This document shows positions 24,586 through 34,147 of a stretch of 64,000 nucleotides of DNA, piece after piece. The translations under genes were made by a program, and so were the position numbers. Within the stretch, counting starts at the first letter, position 1, and the number at the start of each line of letters is the position of its first letter. This DNA is from Streptomyces umbrinus (GTDB taxonomy: Bacteria; Actinomycetota; Actinomycetes; Streptomycetales; Streptomycetaceae), in NCBI RefSeq assembly GCF_030817415.1, contig NZ_JAUSZI010000002.1, positions 11,445,501 through 11,509,500 of the forward strand, written 5' to 3'. The notes under the pieces are model-generated. The model ran no database searches. It saw only the letters and a program-made list of their open reading frames with translations, and had not been told where the DNA came from.

Positions 24586-25158
24586 CTACCGGGCGAAGTC
24601 GATCTCCTTCGCCGTGGTGATCCGGGCGCCCATGTTGCGCTCCATCATTTCCAGGGCGGCGGATTCCAGGTGGGGGTGGATGGAGGCGACGGCGTCCCTG
24701 GGCACCGTGACGTTCAGGTGGCGGATGTGCGCGTCCAGAGCGGAGTAGAGGACGCACTGCTCGGTGACCTGGCCGCTCAGCACCACGTGTCCGACGCCCA
24801 GTCGCCCCAGCAGGTAGGACAGAGGCGTCTCGTAGAAGATGGAATGGCGGGCCTTCACCACGAAGAGCGAGTCGTCGTCGGGCCTGATCGGCTCGATCAG
24901 GTCCGCGTGCGGTCGCTTCAGCGCGTCATTGACGAGTTCTCCGTGGTGGGAGCGCCACAGTCCGAAGTTGTCGTTCGCGTAGATCACCGGTACGTCCGCC
25001 TCGCGGGCTCGGTCGATCAGCTCCGCCAGGACGGGCACCACACGTTTGACGGACGGCACGAGCAGTTCGGCGTCCTCGTGGTCGTAGGTGTTGATCATGT
25101 CGATCACGACGAGAGCGATCCCTGTCGTGTCTGCGGGCCGGTCCACGGCTTCCACCAC
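24586..25158 (-). CDS. cysteine hydrolase (isochorismatase-like)
   Basis: About 190 residues of an isochorismatase-fold hydrolase. IALVVIDMINTY holds the first catalytic Asp, VIYANDNFG the mid-strand, KARHSIFYETPL the Lys region, and SGQVTEQCVLYSA the nucleophile Cys near residue 135. The cis-peptide and catalytic triad Asp-Lys-Cys thus look complete. The family hydrolyses small amides or enol ethers such as nicotinamide or isochorismate; the substrate is not visible. The start is uncertain: GTG 25158 or 25155 gives a normal length, but no strong ribosome site is seen. It follows the broken LLM-class gene. Confidence 0.82.
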   Translation of the reverse strand: MVEAVDRPADTTGIALVVIDMINTYDHEDAELLVPSVKRVVPVLAELIDRAREADVPVIYANDNFGLWRSHHGELVNDALKRPHADLIEPIRPDDDSLFVVKARHSIFYETPLSYLLGRLGVGHVVLSGQVTEQCVLYSALDAHIRHLNVTVPRDAVASIHPHLESAALEMMERNMGARITTAKEIDFAR

Positions 25159-25196
25159 CCATTCAGTGCTGTCGGCAGTGCTCTCGGGCGCGGCTG

Positions 25197-26161
25197 TCAG
25201 TCGCGTAGTCGGGGCAGGATCTTCGTGCGGTAGAAGTCGAAGAGGCCCTGCTGGTCCTTGCCGATCTGGTTGACGTACACGGTGTCGAATCCCGCGTCGG
25301 CGAACTCGGTCAGGGCCGCCATGTGGGCGTCCGGATCGTCGCCGCACGGTACGGTTGCCGCCCCCTGGTCCTCGGTGACCAGCTGGGACGCCTGCTCGAA
25401 GTGGCTCGGGGTCGGCAGGATCTGCGGGAGTTCGCCGGGCAGCTGCTCATTGGCCCCCAGGTGGTGAGCGGTGTTCGTGTGCAGCGCCTGCTGCCGGTCG
25501 GTGCCCCAGCACACCTTGAGGCCGCCGTACACCGGCTTGGTGCCCCCGCCTGCGCGGCGGAAGCGTTCGACCAGGGCGGTGTCGGGCATCATCGTGATCA
25601 GCCCGTCCCCGATGCGTGCCGAAACCTCGGCGGCCTGCGGGCCGAAGGCGGGCACGTCGATGGGCACCGGCTCGTCGGGCAGGGTGTACAGGCGGGCGTT
25701 CTCCACCGTGTAGTGCTTGCCGCGATGGCTGATCTGCTCGCCGGTGAACAACTGCCGGATGAGCTGGAGAGCTTCCTCCAGCATTTCCAGGCGTACCGCC
25801 ACTTCGGGCCGGCTGGTGCCCAGGATGTCCTCGTTGAGCGCCTCACCGGGTGCCGACCCCCAGCCGGAAACGGCCACCCAGCTGGGCGGCGCTGGCGGCG
25901 GCCGCCTGGGCGATCACTGCGGGAAAAGTGCGGACCAGTGGGCAGGTCACCGCCGTTGCGACGGACAGCGAAAACGACCTGTGACAGGGCGCCGATCACT
26001 GCACACACAAACGGACTCTGGCCCTGGCGGTCGTTCCACGGGCGGTAGTGGTCCGCGATCCGGAGTGCGTCGAAACCGGTCTGCTCGGCCATCCGGGCCT
26101 GATCGACGAGTTCCGCCGGGCTGTGTTCCTCACCCGACAGGAAGCATCCGAAGTCCGGCAT
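25197..26161 (-). pseudogene. LLM-class F420-dependent oxidoreductase, two frameshifts
   Basis: The gene starts normally at ATG 26161 (MPDFGCFLSGEEHSPAELVD) and continues to about 25985, then needs a frame change to read VATAVTCPLVRTFPAVIAQA, and another near 25862, where an extra C in an ACCC run separates GGRFRLGVGT from GEALNEDILG. The last 220 codons or so are intact to 25197. Together the three pieces make a complete F420-dependent dehydrogenase of the Fgd/TIGR03557 type. Either the gene is recently dead or the assembly has two errors here. Confidence 0.8.
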
Positions 26162-26182
26162 GGTCTCTCCCAGGTGGAGCAT

Positions 26183-26753
26183 GTGGCGGCGGATCTCCGA
26201 GCGCCTTGGCGAGTACCCCGTGATCCGAGGTGCATAACAGGGGCGTGAGCGGTGTCCGGGGAGCGGCGGAGGGAGGGTACTGGGAAGCGGATTAGGCGTG
26301 CGGGTGGTCCTGGGCTGCTCGCCCGTGTCGATCCCCTGGTGCTCACCACGATGTGCGCATGTGCCTCGTACACAGCGCGACCTTGCTGTACGACGTGTCG
26401 CCGGCAACCGGCGAGTGGGACGTCCGGCTGGTCGAGCAGCACATGGCAGGCTTTCTCGAAGTGCTCCCGCTCGCAGCTCTGGCGGTCCCGCGTCCGTGCG
26501 CCTCGACAAGGCCCGGTCGACGCTGCGCGACGGAGCGGACCCGTCGGGCCGGCGTCTGCTGTCCAAGGGAACGTCCGCTGCGGGCGGCGTACCTTGTGGG
26601 GCTCGCCGGCGTGATCGGAGAGGGCGTCGTCGTGTGCCGTACGCCGAGGAGTTGTGGCGCTGTCCTCGAACCCGGGCCACGGCGCAGGGCGCGACGGGAC
26701 TCGTCGGAGGCAGGTGCGTACGGCACTGTGCGGCTCCGGGCGCGGGGTGTGCG
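26183..26753. other. intergenic stretch of about 570 bases, no gene recognised
   Basis: The frames are open on both strands, but none shows a family motif with a start and ribosome site. A plus-strand frame from 26353 and its antisense partner looked protein-like for about 40 codons only. Probably decayed sequence between the oxidoreductase remnant and the decarboxylase gene. Confidence 0.4.
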
Positions 26754-28223
26754 TCAGTCCTCGACGACCCGTACGGTCTTCAGCCGCTGGTCGGCCGCGT
26801 CCGGCAGGAACATTCCGGCCTTGACTCCTGTGACCAGGTATTTCAGTACGGGCTCGGTGAGGCGTTCGCCGGGCAGGGCCACGGGGATGCCGGGCGGGTA
26901 GGGGGTGATCATCTCGGCCGCGATCCGGCCGACGGCTTCGGCCGTGGGGACCTTTGCGTGTCGCGCGAAGTAGGCGTCCCGGGGCGGGCGGGCCTGGGGC
27001 ATCCGTAGACCGGCAGGGGCCGGGACGGCGACCTGGGGGACGTCCCATAGTTCGGCGGTGTGGTCGGCCAGGTCTCGCAGGGCCGCGAGGAGACGCGCGG
27101 TGGTCTGCTCGTCGTCGGCGTGGGTGAGCTGTGTGCTGATACGGCGGTGGTCGAAGAGGTGGGCATCGATGTGATGGTGGGTTCGCAGCCAGTCGGCGGC
27201 GCGGTAGCCGCTGGTGCCCAGTTCGCCGATGTCCATGACGACCGGGAGCGGGTCGAAGTCGTGGGCGAGTCCGGGGCCGCAGAAGTCCTTCGCGTCGTTG
27301 ACGTGGAAGCCGCCGATCGCTTCGATGGCCGTGCGGGTGCGTGTCGCCAACTCCAGTGCCTGGCCGAAGAGTTCGTGACCGTGCTGGACCATCTGCCGCC
27401 GCCAGGCGTCGATGCCGGCGTAGAGAAGGACGTTCGGACTGGTCGTACCGAGGAGGTCGGCCCGCGAGGCCAGTTCGGCGGGATCGATGCGGTCGCCCTG
27501 GAGGTGGAACACCGAGCCCTGTTCCAGGCCGCTGCCCATTTTGTGGATGCTTGTCACGCAGATGTCGGCGCCCGCGTCCATGGCCCACGACGGCAGGGCG
27601 TCGTGGAAGGGGAGGTGGGCTCCCCATGCCTCGTCCACGACGAGTGGCTTGCCGAGCCGGTGACAGACCTCGGCGATGCTTTTGAGGTCGGCGGCGGCTC
27701 CGTACGGGGTGGGGCTGGTGACCAGGGCACCGTCGGCGTCCGGATGCTCCGCGAACGCCTGAGCGTAGGCCGCCGCCGAGGGGGCATGGGCGAGGTGGCG
27801 GGAGGTGTCCCATTGGGGTTCCACCCACACGGGTTCGACACCGGACAGGATGAGCCCGGCCACCACCGACTTGTGGGCGTCGCGTCCGACGAGGAACTGG
27901 TGGCCGGGGGAGGTGACCGTCAGCATGGCGGCCTTCACCGACAGGGAACTGCCGCAGGTCGAGAAGAACGTGTGGTCCGCGTGTACCGCGTCGGCCATGA
28001 GGTTCTCGGCCCGCGCCAGGACACCGCCCCGGGTGAGCCGGTCGTCCAGACCGCCGTTGGCCAGGACGTCACCGTAGAAGACGGCGTCACCCAGGACCCC
28101 GCGGGCGCGGGGGTCCGCGCCGCGTGCCTGTTTGTGGCCCGGGGGAGTGAACCCCAGTTCGTCGGCGTCCGCGTATCGGGCGAGCGCTTCGAGAATCGGG
28201 GCCTCAGCCTGGTTCACACCCAT
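26754..28223 (-). CDS. Orn/Lys/Arg decarboxylase-like PLP enzyme
   Basis: A 489-residue fold-type I PLP enzyme. TPPGHKQARG near the start, HTFFSTCGSSLSVKAAMLT, VVDEAWGAHLPFH, with the PLP-binding Asp, and SIHKMGSGLEQGS, with the Schiff-base lysine near residue 228, are those of the basic-amino-acid decarboxylases (SpeA/LdcC/CadA group III). It lacks the N-terminal wing domain of the enteric enzymes, as in the short actinobacterial type, and ends with the usual small C-terminal domain (PYPPGIPVALPGE). It should decarboxylate ornithine, lysine or arginine to a polyamine precursor. No neighbouring antiporter gene is seen. Confidence 0.9.
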   Translation of the reverse strand: MGVNQAEAPILEALARYADADELGFTPPGHKQARGADPRARGVLGDAVFYGDVLANGGLDDRLTRGGVLARAENLMADAVHADHTFFSTCGSSLSVKAAMLTVTSPGHQFLVGRDAHKSVVAGLILSGVEPVWVEPQWDTSRHLAHAPSAAAYAQAFAEHPDADGALVTSPTPYGAAADLKSIAEVCHRLGKPLVVDEAWGAHLPFHDALPSWAMDAGADICVTSIHKMGSGLEQGSVFHLQGDRIDPAELASRADLLGTTSPNVLLYAGIDAWRRQMVQHGHELFGQALELATRTRTAIEAIGGFHVNDAKDFCGPGLAHDFDPLPVVMDIGELGTSGYRAADWLRTHHHIDAHLFDHRRISTQLTHADDEQTTARLLAALRDLADHTAELWDVPQVAVPAPAGLRMPQARPPRDAYFARHAKVPTAEAVGRIAAEMITPYPPGIPVALPGERLTEPVLKYLVTGVKAGMFLPDAADQRLKTVRVVED

Positions 28224-28575
28224 GGCGGCCGGGTTCCCCGCGGCGTGGCAATCATGCAGGCCAGGGACGCCGGCACCGCCACGGCCAGTCGCCGGTCAGT
28301 CTTCGCCCCGGACGACGTTCCACTCCGCGCCCGCGCCCGCACCCGCGAGCGCCGTAGCCGGGGGGCCGCTGCTGTCCACGGCGCGGACGCAGGTACGTAC
28401 GCCCGTGCCGCGGCGGTGACGGGCCTTCGACCAACCGGTCCTGGCCACCTTGAGGACTTTCTGCGGGGCAGTGCGCGCGGTCACGGCGCTTCAACTTCTC
28501 TCTGTGTCAGGGGCAGGTTCTCGACGGAATGCTCACCGGGTTCCCGTCGCCCAGGGCCGCGAAACGCCGTACCGT
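28224..28575. other. intergenic stretch, no gene recognised
   Basis: A possible 62-codon minus-strand frame (28296-28484, GTG start) has no ribosome site or family match. Otherwise nothing stands out. Confidence 0.4.
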
Positions 28576-30102
28576 TCAGATGTCGCGCTTCTCCAACGGC
28601 CGTACGGCAGGCCCCTGGAGGATCTGGCCGTCCGGGGCGAAGCGGGAGCCGTGACACGGGCACTCCCATGCCTGCTCCGCACGGTTGAAGGCCACGATGC
28701 AGCCCAGGTGGGTGCAGCGGGCCGAGACCGCGTGGAGCGAGCCGTTCTCGTCGCGGTGAACCGCGCACTGCCGGCCACCTGTCCGCACCACGGCTCCGTC
28801 GCCGCGAGGGATGTCCTCCGGTGCCGGGCCCGTCAGTGGTGGCAACCGGTCACCGACGAAGTGCCGGGCCACGTGCGCCTGTTGCTTGAGGAAGGAGCCG
28901 CCCTCGCGGATCACGGAGGACAGGCGGCGCGGATCGTAGAGGCCGCTCCACTCGCACTCGCGTCCGCGAACGAGGTCCCCGATCAGGCCGCCCGCCATGA
29001 TGCCGCCGCTCAGCCCCCAGCCGCCGAACCCGGTGGCCACGTAGGTGTGGCGGCTGCCGGCGTGGAGCGGTCCGACGAGCGGCACGGAGTCGGTGGAGTC
29101 GTTGTCCTGGGTGGCCCAGCGGTGCGTGAGCGTGAGATCCGGGAAGTGGTCCTGGGCCCAGGCGGACAGCCGGGCGAAGCGCTCCTCGACGCCGGCGGCA
29201 CCGGGGGTGAAGTGCTCCCCGGTGACGATCAGCAGGCGTTTGCCGTTGCCGTACGGTGCACTGCGGACGGACCGCGTGGCCTGCTCGGGCGTGATGTACA
29301 TGCCGCGAGGGGCCAGGGCCTCGTCAACGGTACCGGCCACCACCAGTTCCCGCCTCGGGGACAGCCTGGTGAAGAGCAGGGCCCGGTCGAACACCGGGTA
29401 GTGCGTGGCGATCACGACCTCGCCGGCGCGGATCGACACCCCGGCGTCGGTCGACAGCACGCACGGTTCGCCCTCGCTGAGGCCCACGACCCGCGTGTCC
29501 TCGTACACGGCACCGCCGCGCCGGCGCAGGTCGTCCGCGAGCGCCAGCAGGTACTTCCGGGGATGGAACTGAGCCTGCCCCGTCACCCGCACCGCGCCGG
29601 CCACCGGGAATGGCAGATCGGTCTCCGTGACGAAGTCGGCCGGCAGTCCCGCCTCGCGTGCCGCCTCCGCCTCGGCCCGCAGCTCCGCCACGCCCCGGGG
29701 GTCTTCGGCATAGGTGAAGGCCGCGGCCTCCTCCCACTCGCAGTCGATGTCCAGCTCCTGGACGATCTCGGCGGCGTGGCTGATCGCGGCGGACTGTGAG
29801 CGCGCGTACAGCCGTGCGCCCTCGGGGCCACGGGTGCGGCGGAGACGGTCGTAGACCTGCGTGTGCAGGGCGGTCAGTTTGGCCGTCGTGTGACCGGTGA
29901 CCCCGGCGGCGAGCCGTCCGGCCTCCAGTACGGCCACCTCACGCCCCTGCCTGGCCAGCTCCCAGGCCGCACTGAGTCCCGCGATGCCGCCGCCGACCAC
30001 CGCGACGTCGACCGAGAGGTCATGAGACGGCGGGGGAGCGGGCTCGCCGGGCGGTGCGGTCTCCAGCCAGTACGATCCCTTGATTCCTGCCTCGGTGTTC
30101 AT
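28576..30102 (-). CDS. FAD-dependent oxidoreductase with C-terminal Rieske domain
   Basis: A 508-residue two-domain protein. The N-terminal DAO-type FAD domain begins DVAVVGGGIAGLSAAWELA, with ATHYPVFDRALLF and VATGFGGWGLSGGIMAGGL as the later FAD-contact regions. The C-terminal 90 or so residues are a Rieske 2Fe-2S domain with CTHLGCIVAFN and CPCHGSRFAPDG, giving the Cys-His and Cys-His ligand pairs. This fusion is known in a widespread family of unknown substrate, in which the Rieske cluster probably exchanges electrons with FAD. The ATG at 30102 sets the start. The frame is open far upstream only because it runs into IS256 sequence. Confidence 0.9.
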   Translation of the reverse strand: MNTEAGIKGSYWLETAPPGEPAPPPSHDLSVDVAVVGGGIAGLSAAWELARQGREVAVLEAGRLAAGVTGHTTAKLTALHTQVYDRLRRTRGPEGARLYARSQSAAISHAAEIVQELDIDCEWEEAAAFTYAEDPRGVAELRAEAEAAREAGLPADFVTETDLPFPVAGAVRVTGQAQFHPRKYLLALADDLRRRGGAVYEDTRVVGLSEGEPCVLSTDAGVSIRAGEVVIATHYPVFDRALLFTRLSPRRELVVAGTVDEALAPRGMYITPEQATRSVRSAPYGNGKRLLIVTGEHFTPGAAGVEERFARLSAWAQDHFPDLTLTHRWATQDNDSTDSVPLVGPLHAGSRHTYVATGFGGWGLSGGIMAGGLIGDLVRGRECEWSGLYDPRRLSSVIREGGSFLKQQAHVARHFVGDRLPPLTGPAPEDIPRGDGAVVRTGGRQCAVHRDENGSLHAVSARCTHLGCIVAFNRAEQAWECPCHGSRFAPDGQILQGPAVRPLEKRDI

Positions 30103-30140
30103 GGCCACCGAGTTCCCCTGCGGCCACGGAATACGCGAAG

Positions 30141-30248
30141 CTACGCCAGCAGCCGCAGCACCGCTTCCTCCACGACACCCTGCGTGGCCGGTTCGCCGAA
30201 GCGGACGCCCGTGCCCAGGTCGTCGAGGGCCGGGGCGAGGATCTGTCA
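30141..30248 (-). pseudogene. C-terminal scrap of an unknown gene
   Basis: The minus strand reads ILAPALDDLGTGVRFGEPAT and goes on VVEEAVLRLLA to a TAG at 30141. It is coding-like but has no start: the sequence upstream is a different fragment. The parent gene is not recognised. It lies between the FAD-Rieske gene and the IS256 remnant and was probably cut by a rearrangement there. Confidence 0.35.
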
Positions 30249-30322
30249 AACGGGCGGTGTAACCGGGTTTGACGGCTACTGACGGGCTGCGGAGAGGCGG
30301 CCGTCGAAGGTGATGTCGAAGG

Positions 30323-30588
30323 AGCCCTTCGCGGTCGCGGGGCACGGTTATCTCCACCGGTCCGACATCGGTCAGGACGGTCTTGGAGCGTTTGCCGTTG
30401 CGGGAGTTGTCACCGTTCTTGCCGGCCGGGTCGTGCTTGGCATAGCCGAGGTGGTCGGTGATCTCGCCCTCCAGGGCGGACTCCAGCAGCCGCTTCGTCA
30501 ACGGCTGCAGCAGCCCACCCTCGCCGGTCAGCTGCAGACCCTCGGCCTGGGCCCGGCCCACCAGCTCGTCGATCAACTGGTCGTCCAC
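30323..30588 (-). pseudogene. IS256-family transposase, N-terminal remnant
   Basis: The frame from 30588 reads GEGGLLQPLTKRLLESALEG, EITDHLGYAKHDPAGKN, NSRNGKRSKTVLTDVGPVEI and TVPRDREG, the highly conserved N-terminal part of IS256 mutator-type transposases. It stops matching after about 88 residues; the catalytic DDE region is absent. An imperfect inverted repeat, GTCAAAC...GTTTGAC, lies just after the break (about 30246-30274), but no full element end could be fixed. Confidence 0.75.
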
Positions 30589-30923
30589 AGCCTTTGCCGC
30601 ACTGCCTCCACGGGAGCCTGGGATCCGGACAGGTTCTCACTGGTCATGGAGCCTCATCAAGCCGATCGGCGATCGGAGACCGCCCGCGGCGAGTTCACTC
30701 TCCCGATGCAGACAGGTGTGCTGCGCGTCCGGCGACTGTGAGGCATCACGTCGACACCCGAGCCTGACGGCTTGCTCACTTGAGAACTGACTCCGGCCGG
30801 TGCGGCAACGGCGGCCTCGACAATCCTCATGCTCGACCCCGAAGCCGTCGTACGCGCCGACGAACGCACTTGATCTGCGAAGAAGCAACTTCTCCCCCTG
30901 TACCACCAGTTATAGCTCCCGGA
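30589..30923. other. intergenic stretch, no gene recognised
   Basis: No motif-bearing frame was seen. It separates the IS256 remnant from the phosphoribosyltransferase-hydrolase gene end and probably holds rearrangement debris. Confidence 0.4.
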
Positions 30924-32252
30924 TCAGGCCAGGTTCCTGCTGAACCAGTCCGTGGCCAGCTCGGTGACCGATTCCAGGGTGCCGGGTTCCTCGAAGAGAT
31001 GCGTGGCACCGGGGACGGTGGCCAGCTGATGCTCGCAGCTCAAGCGTGCCGCGGCCTGTCGGTTGAGGTCCAGCACCAGGTGGTCGCGGCCTCCGACGAT
31101 GAGCAGCGTCGGAGCCTTCACCTCAGGCAACCTGGGGCCGGCCAGGTCCGGCCTGCCCCCGCGGGAGACCACTGCCGTGACGTCCGCGGCGGGTTCCGCC
31201 GCGGCCCACAACGCGGCCGCGGCGCCTGTGCTGGCACCGAAGTAGCCGAACTCCATGCCCTGGGTGTCGGGCTGCTCGCGCAACCATTCGGTCGCCTGGG
31301 TCAGGCGGCGGGCGAGCAGCGCCGTGTCGAACACGTTGTCCCGGTTCACCGCCTCGGCCTCGGTGAGCAGATCGAACAGAAGCGTGCCCAGGCCGGCGCG
31401 GTTCAGCCCGGTGGCGACGAAGCGGTTGCGCGGGCTCTTCCTGCCGCTGCCGCTGCCGTGGGCGAAGAGGACGACCCCCGGGGCACCGCGGGGCATCGTG
31501 AGCCGCCCGTCGAGCGCGGCGCCTTCGGCCGGTATCCGGACCGACCTGTCATAGGGCAGGGAATCGTGTTCCGGGGAGGCGCCGCCTGTGGTCGGCGGCG
31601 TGTCGGACGTGGCGTGCGCCGCGCGGTTGTGGTCCAGGCAGGCGATGACCTCTTCGTCGCTCGTCTGCCCGAAGTCCGCGTAGAACTCACCGATCGCGTG
31701 GAACTCCCGGGGGGTATGCAGACAGACGCCTTCGTCCGCCTCGCCTCCGAGGCGGGCTGACCAGTCGTGCGGCGCCACGGGAACCGCCAGCACGATCCGT
31801 GACGCGCCGCGGGCGCGCGCAATCCGGCAGGCCGCCAGTGCCGTGGAGCCGGTCGCCAGACCGTCGTCCACCACCAGAACCGTCCGTCCCTCATACCGGG
31901 CCGGCTGCCGCTCGCCCCGATAGCGGCCGGCGTGCTGCTCCAGGACGCCTCGCTCGTGTTCCTCCACCGCCGCCAGATCACGGTCCGTCACACCCATGCC
32001 CCGCACCACTGGTTCATTGACGACGCGCACGCCTTCCTCACCGATGGCGCCCATGGCCAGTTCCGGCTGGAAGGGCACCCCCAGCTTTCGTACGAGGCAG
32101 ACGTCGAGCGGAGCGCCCAGGGACTCTGCGATCTGCGCGGCGACCGGGACGCCGCCGCGGGGAAGCCCCACGACCACCAGATCCTGGCCCTTGAGGTGGT
32201 GCAGGCGGGCGGCGAGCCGCCGGCCCGCGTCGGTTCGGTCTGTGAAGTACAT
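30924..32252 (-). CDS. phosphoribosyltransferase fused to dienelactone-hydrolase-type hydrolase
   Basis: A 442-residue two-domain protein. Residues 1-215 are a type I phosphoribosyltransferase: GLPRGGVPVAAQIAESL near the start and the PRPP loop VLVVDDGLATGSTALA near residue 125. Residues 235-440 are an alpha/beta hydrolase with FGASTGAAAALWAA (nucleophile Ser), VGGRDHLVLD (acid) and PGATHLFEEPG (His). The domains are in one frame without a stop, and both look complete. Free-standing PRT and hydrolase neighbours are common in actinobacteria; the fusion implies a linked reaction or simply co-regulation. The substrate is unknown. The ATG at 32252 begins at the conserved FTDRTDAGRRLA helix. Confidence 0.88.
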   Translation of the reverse strand: MYFTDRTDAGRRLAARLHHLKGQDLVVVGLPRGGVPVAAQIAESLGAPLDVCLVRKLGVPFQPELAMGAIGEEGVRVVNEPVVRGMGVTDRDLAAVEEHERGVLEQHAGRYRGERQPARYEGRTVLVVDDGLATGSTALAACRIARARGASRIVLAVPVAPHDWSARLGGEADEGVCLHTPREFHAIGEFYADFGQTSDEEVIACLDHNRAAHATSDTPPTTGGASPEHDSLPYDRSVRIPAEGAALDGRLTMPRGAPGVVLFAHGSGSGRKSPRNRFVATGLNRAGLGTLLFDLLTEAEAVNRDNVFDTALLARRLTQATEWLREQPDTQGMEFGYFGASTGAAAALWAAAEPAADVTAVVSRGGRPDLAGPRLPEVKAPTLLIVGGRDHLVLDLNRQAAARLSCEHQLATVPGATHLFEEPGTLESVTELATDWFSRNLA

Positions 32253-32442
32253 GGTCGCCTCCCGGGCGAGGTGAGGTCCTCGAGCCCCGACTGAAGTCCG
32301 TTGTACGCGCCCGGGCGGCCGTTGCGGAGACGGTCCAGGGAACCCGGAGCCCGGTGAGTCCACGACACGCCCCAACGGCGCGCCGGGCGTACATGTCGCC
32401 GAGCGGTCCGCGCTCCCGTCGGGTGCATGATCCCGCTCACAC

Positions 32443-33556
32443 CTACGGCCCCTGGTACGGCCGGGCGGTGAGGGTGTTGTCCGGGTTCCGTTCGACGCGT
32501 GAGCCGTAGGCCCGGCTGATCCGGTCCAGAGCGTCCTGCATCCACCGCGAGTCCTCGACCGTCGCGCGCTCCAGCCGCATCCGCCGGGACCTCATTGGGG
32601 CGATGCGCACGTCGTGGAACCTGGTCCACGGTGACGAAGTACAGCAGTCGGAGGTCGTCCCTGTACTCCTCGCGGCCGCCGATGCCCTCGTAGTCGTTGA
32701 TCAGGTCGCCGCAGCCGTGGGTGATGAGCTTTCCCCGGTACGACTCCAGCGGCCGCGGATGGTGCGAGGAGTGGCCGTGGACAACGTCCGCGCCGTCGTC
32801 GATGAGCGCATGGTCGAAGCGGACCTGGTCACGCGGGACGTGGTAGCCCCAGTTGGAGCCCCAGTGGACCGAGACGACCACGATGTCGCCCGGCCACTTG
32901 GCCGGACGCCGCCGGGCGGCGATCGAGGCCGCGGCGGCGTGCGACGGTTCGGCGACGAAGTCGACCCCACTGCGCTGTGCCGTGGCGGCCCAGTTGCCGG
33001 GTATGCCGCTGGAGGCCATTCCCACGGAGAAGACCAGGACGCGCCGTCCGCCTATGACGTGCACGATCGCGGGACGCCGGGCCTGGTGGGCGTCCCGCCC
33101 CGCCCCTGCCGAGCGAAGGCCCGCGTCCATCAGGGCGTCGAGGGTCTGCTCCAGCCCGCGGCGGCCATAGTCCAGCACTTGGTTGTTGGCCAGGGCGCAG
33201 ACGTGCGGACGGGCGGCGGCCAGACCGGGCAGGTTGGCCGGGTGCATCCGGTCATGGATCTCTTTGCCGGGCGCGGTCTCGTCGTTCTGCGTGACGGCGG
33301 TCTCCAGGTTGAGGATCCGGACATCGGGCGCCGCGTCGGCGAGCACGTCCAGCGCGTCGCCCCAGGGCCAGGGGAAGTCGACCGGACGGGGGATCATGCC
33401 GTTCGCCGCCTCGGCCAGGTCCACATAGGCACGGGCGTCCTTGATGTAGGACTCCGACAGTTTCGGATCGCCGGGTTTGGAAGGATCTGGTCGACTCGGC
33501 GGCCGAGCATCACATCACCGGCCAGGAACAGCGTGACGAGGTCACCGCCTATTTTT
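32443..33556 (-). pseudogene. capA: CapA family (poly-gamma-glutamate-type) gene, broken
   Basis: The parts of a CapA metallophosphoesterase-fold protein are all present, but in three frames. LVTLFLAGDVMLGRRVDQIL lies at the N-terminus; a frame change near 33475 leads into YVDLAEAANGMIPRPVDFPW, GWHWGSNWGYH-like VSVHWGSNWGYHVP and GHSSHHPRPLE; a second change near 32620 leads into RLERATVEDSRWMQDALDRI, ending at a TAG at 32443. At the point where homologues start MGGDLV the sequence reads ATA GGC GGT GAC, so the start codon is also gone. The gene is surely non-functional unless the sequence is wrong. Confidence 0.8.
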
Positions 33557-33680
33557 CCGGGCCAGGCCGGTCCGGCGGGTTCTGCTCCCGGGCGGCGAAC
33601 AGGGGCCCGCAAGCGCAAGCCCGTCCGTCGCCCGCCCCTTGGGAGCGAGACCGGGTCGGCAGCCGGAGAGCGAGCCGGGT

Positions 33681-34127
33681 TCACGCACTCCCCTCGAGGA
33701 GTCTCTTCAGCGTCTGCTCGTTCCTCGGCATCTCCTTGCGCACATGCGGACGGACGACGAGCGGAACGAGCACCTTGCCGATCCCATGCGTCTCGAAGTC
33801 GAGGGACATCGTCAGGCGCGACCGTTCACCGTCGCCGAGCGGCTCGATCGTCCCTTTCACGTGCCCTCGGATGGGACCGTCGATGCCGTCGACCCGCCAG
33901 CTCCTCGGCGGATCAAACTCGGTCACCTCCGAGGTCATCGGGATGTCCCGGCGACCGATCCGCCGGGTCACCACGACTCTCGAACCCACGGCCACAGGAG
34001 CATCTCCCACAGGGCGTACCGACACGGCACTCTCCTGCCACTCGGGAAGGTGCGAGGGATCAGTCACGTAGGAGAAGACTTCTTCGGGGCGACAGGAGAT
34101 GTCGACGCTTTCTTTGATCGCAGACAT
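33681..34127 (-). CDS. SRPBCC (START-like) family protein
   Basis: A 148-residue protein of the polyketide-cyclase/dehydrase type. It begins IKESVDISCRPEEVFSYVTD, continues with PSHLPEWQESAVSV and has a glycine-rich loop VAVGSRVVVTRRIGRRDIP, then RLTMSLDFETHGIGKVLVPLV in the C-terminal helix region. The helix-grip fold holds a hydrophobic ligand; the ligand is unknown. The ATG at 34127 has AAGGGGA just upstream, and an AT-rich segment with a 12-base palindrome lies behind it at 34148, so the gene is probably regulated on its own. Confidence 0.88.
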   Translation of the reverse strand: MSAIKESVDISCRPEEVFSYVTDPSHLPEWQESAVSVRPVGDAPVAVGSRVVVTRRIGRRDIPMTSEVTEFDPPRSWRVDGIDGPIRGHVKGTIEPLGDGERSRLTMSLDFETHGIGKVLVPLVVRPHVRKEMPRNEQTLKRLLEGSA

Positions 34128-34147
34128 TTGATCCCCTTTTTGTTATT

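Noticed and set aside
26353..26901. Possible gene on the plus strand between oxidoreductase remnant and decarboxylase
   Set aside because: It runs into the decarboxylase gene antisense, has no ribosome site and shows no family motif.
28296..28484. A 62-residue small protein on the minus strand
   Set aside because: There is no ribosome site before its GTG and no recognisable homology; kept as a remark only.
28576..30588. One long protein joining IS256 sequence to the FAD-Rieske oxidoreductase
   Set aside because: The frame is merely open across the junction; the FAD domain has its own ATG at 30102 and IS256 similarity ends before it.
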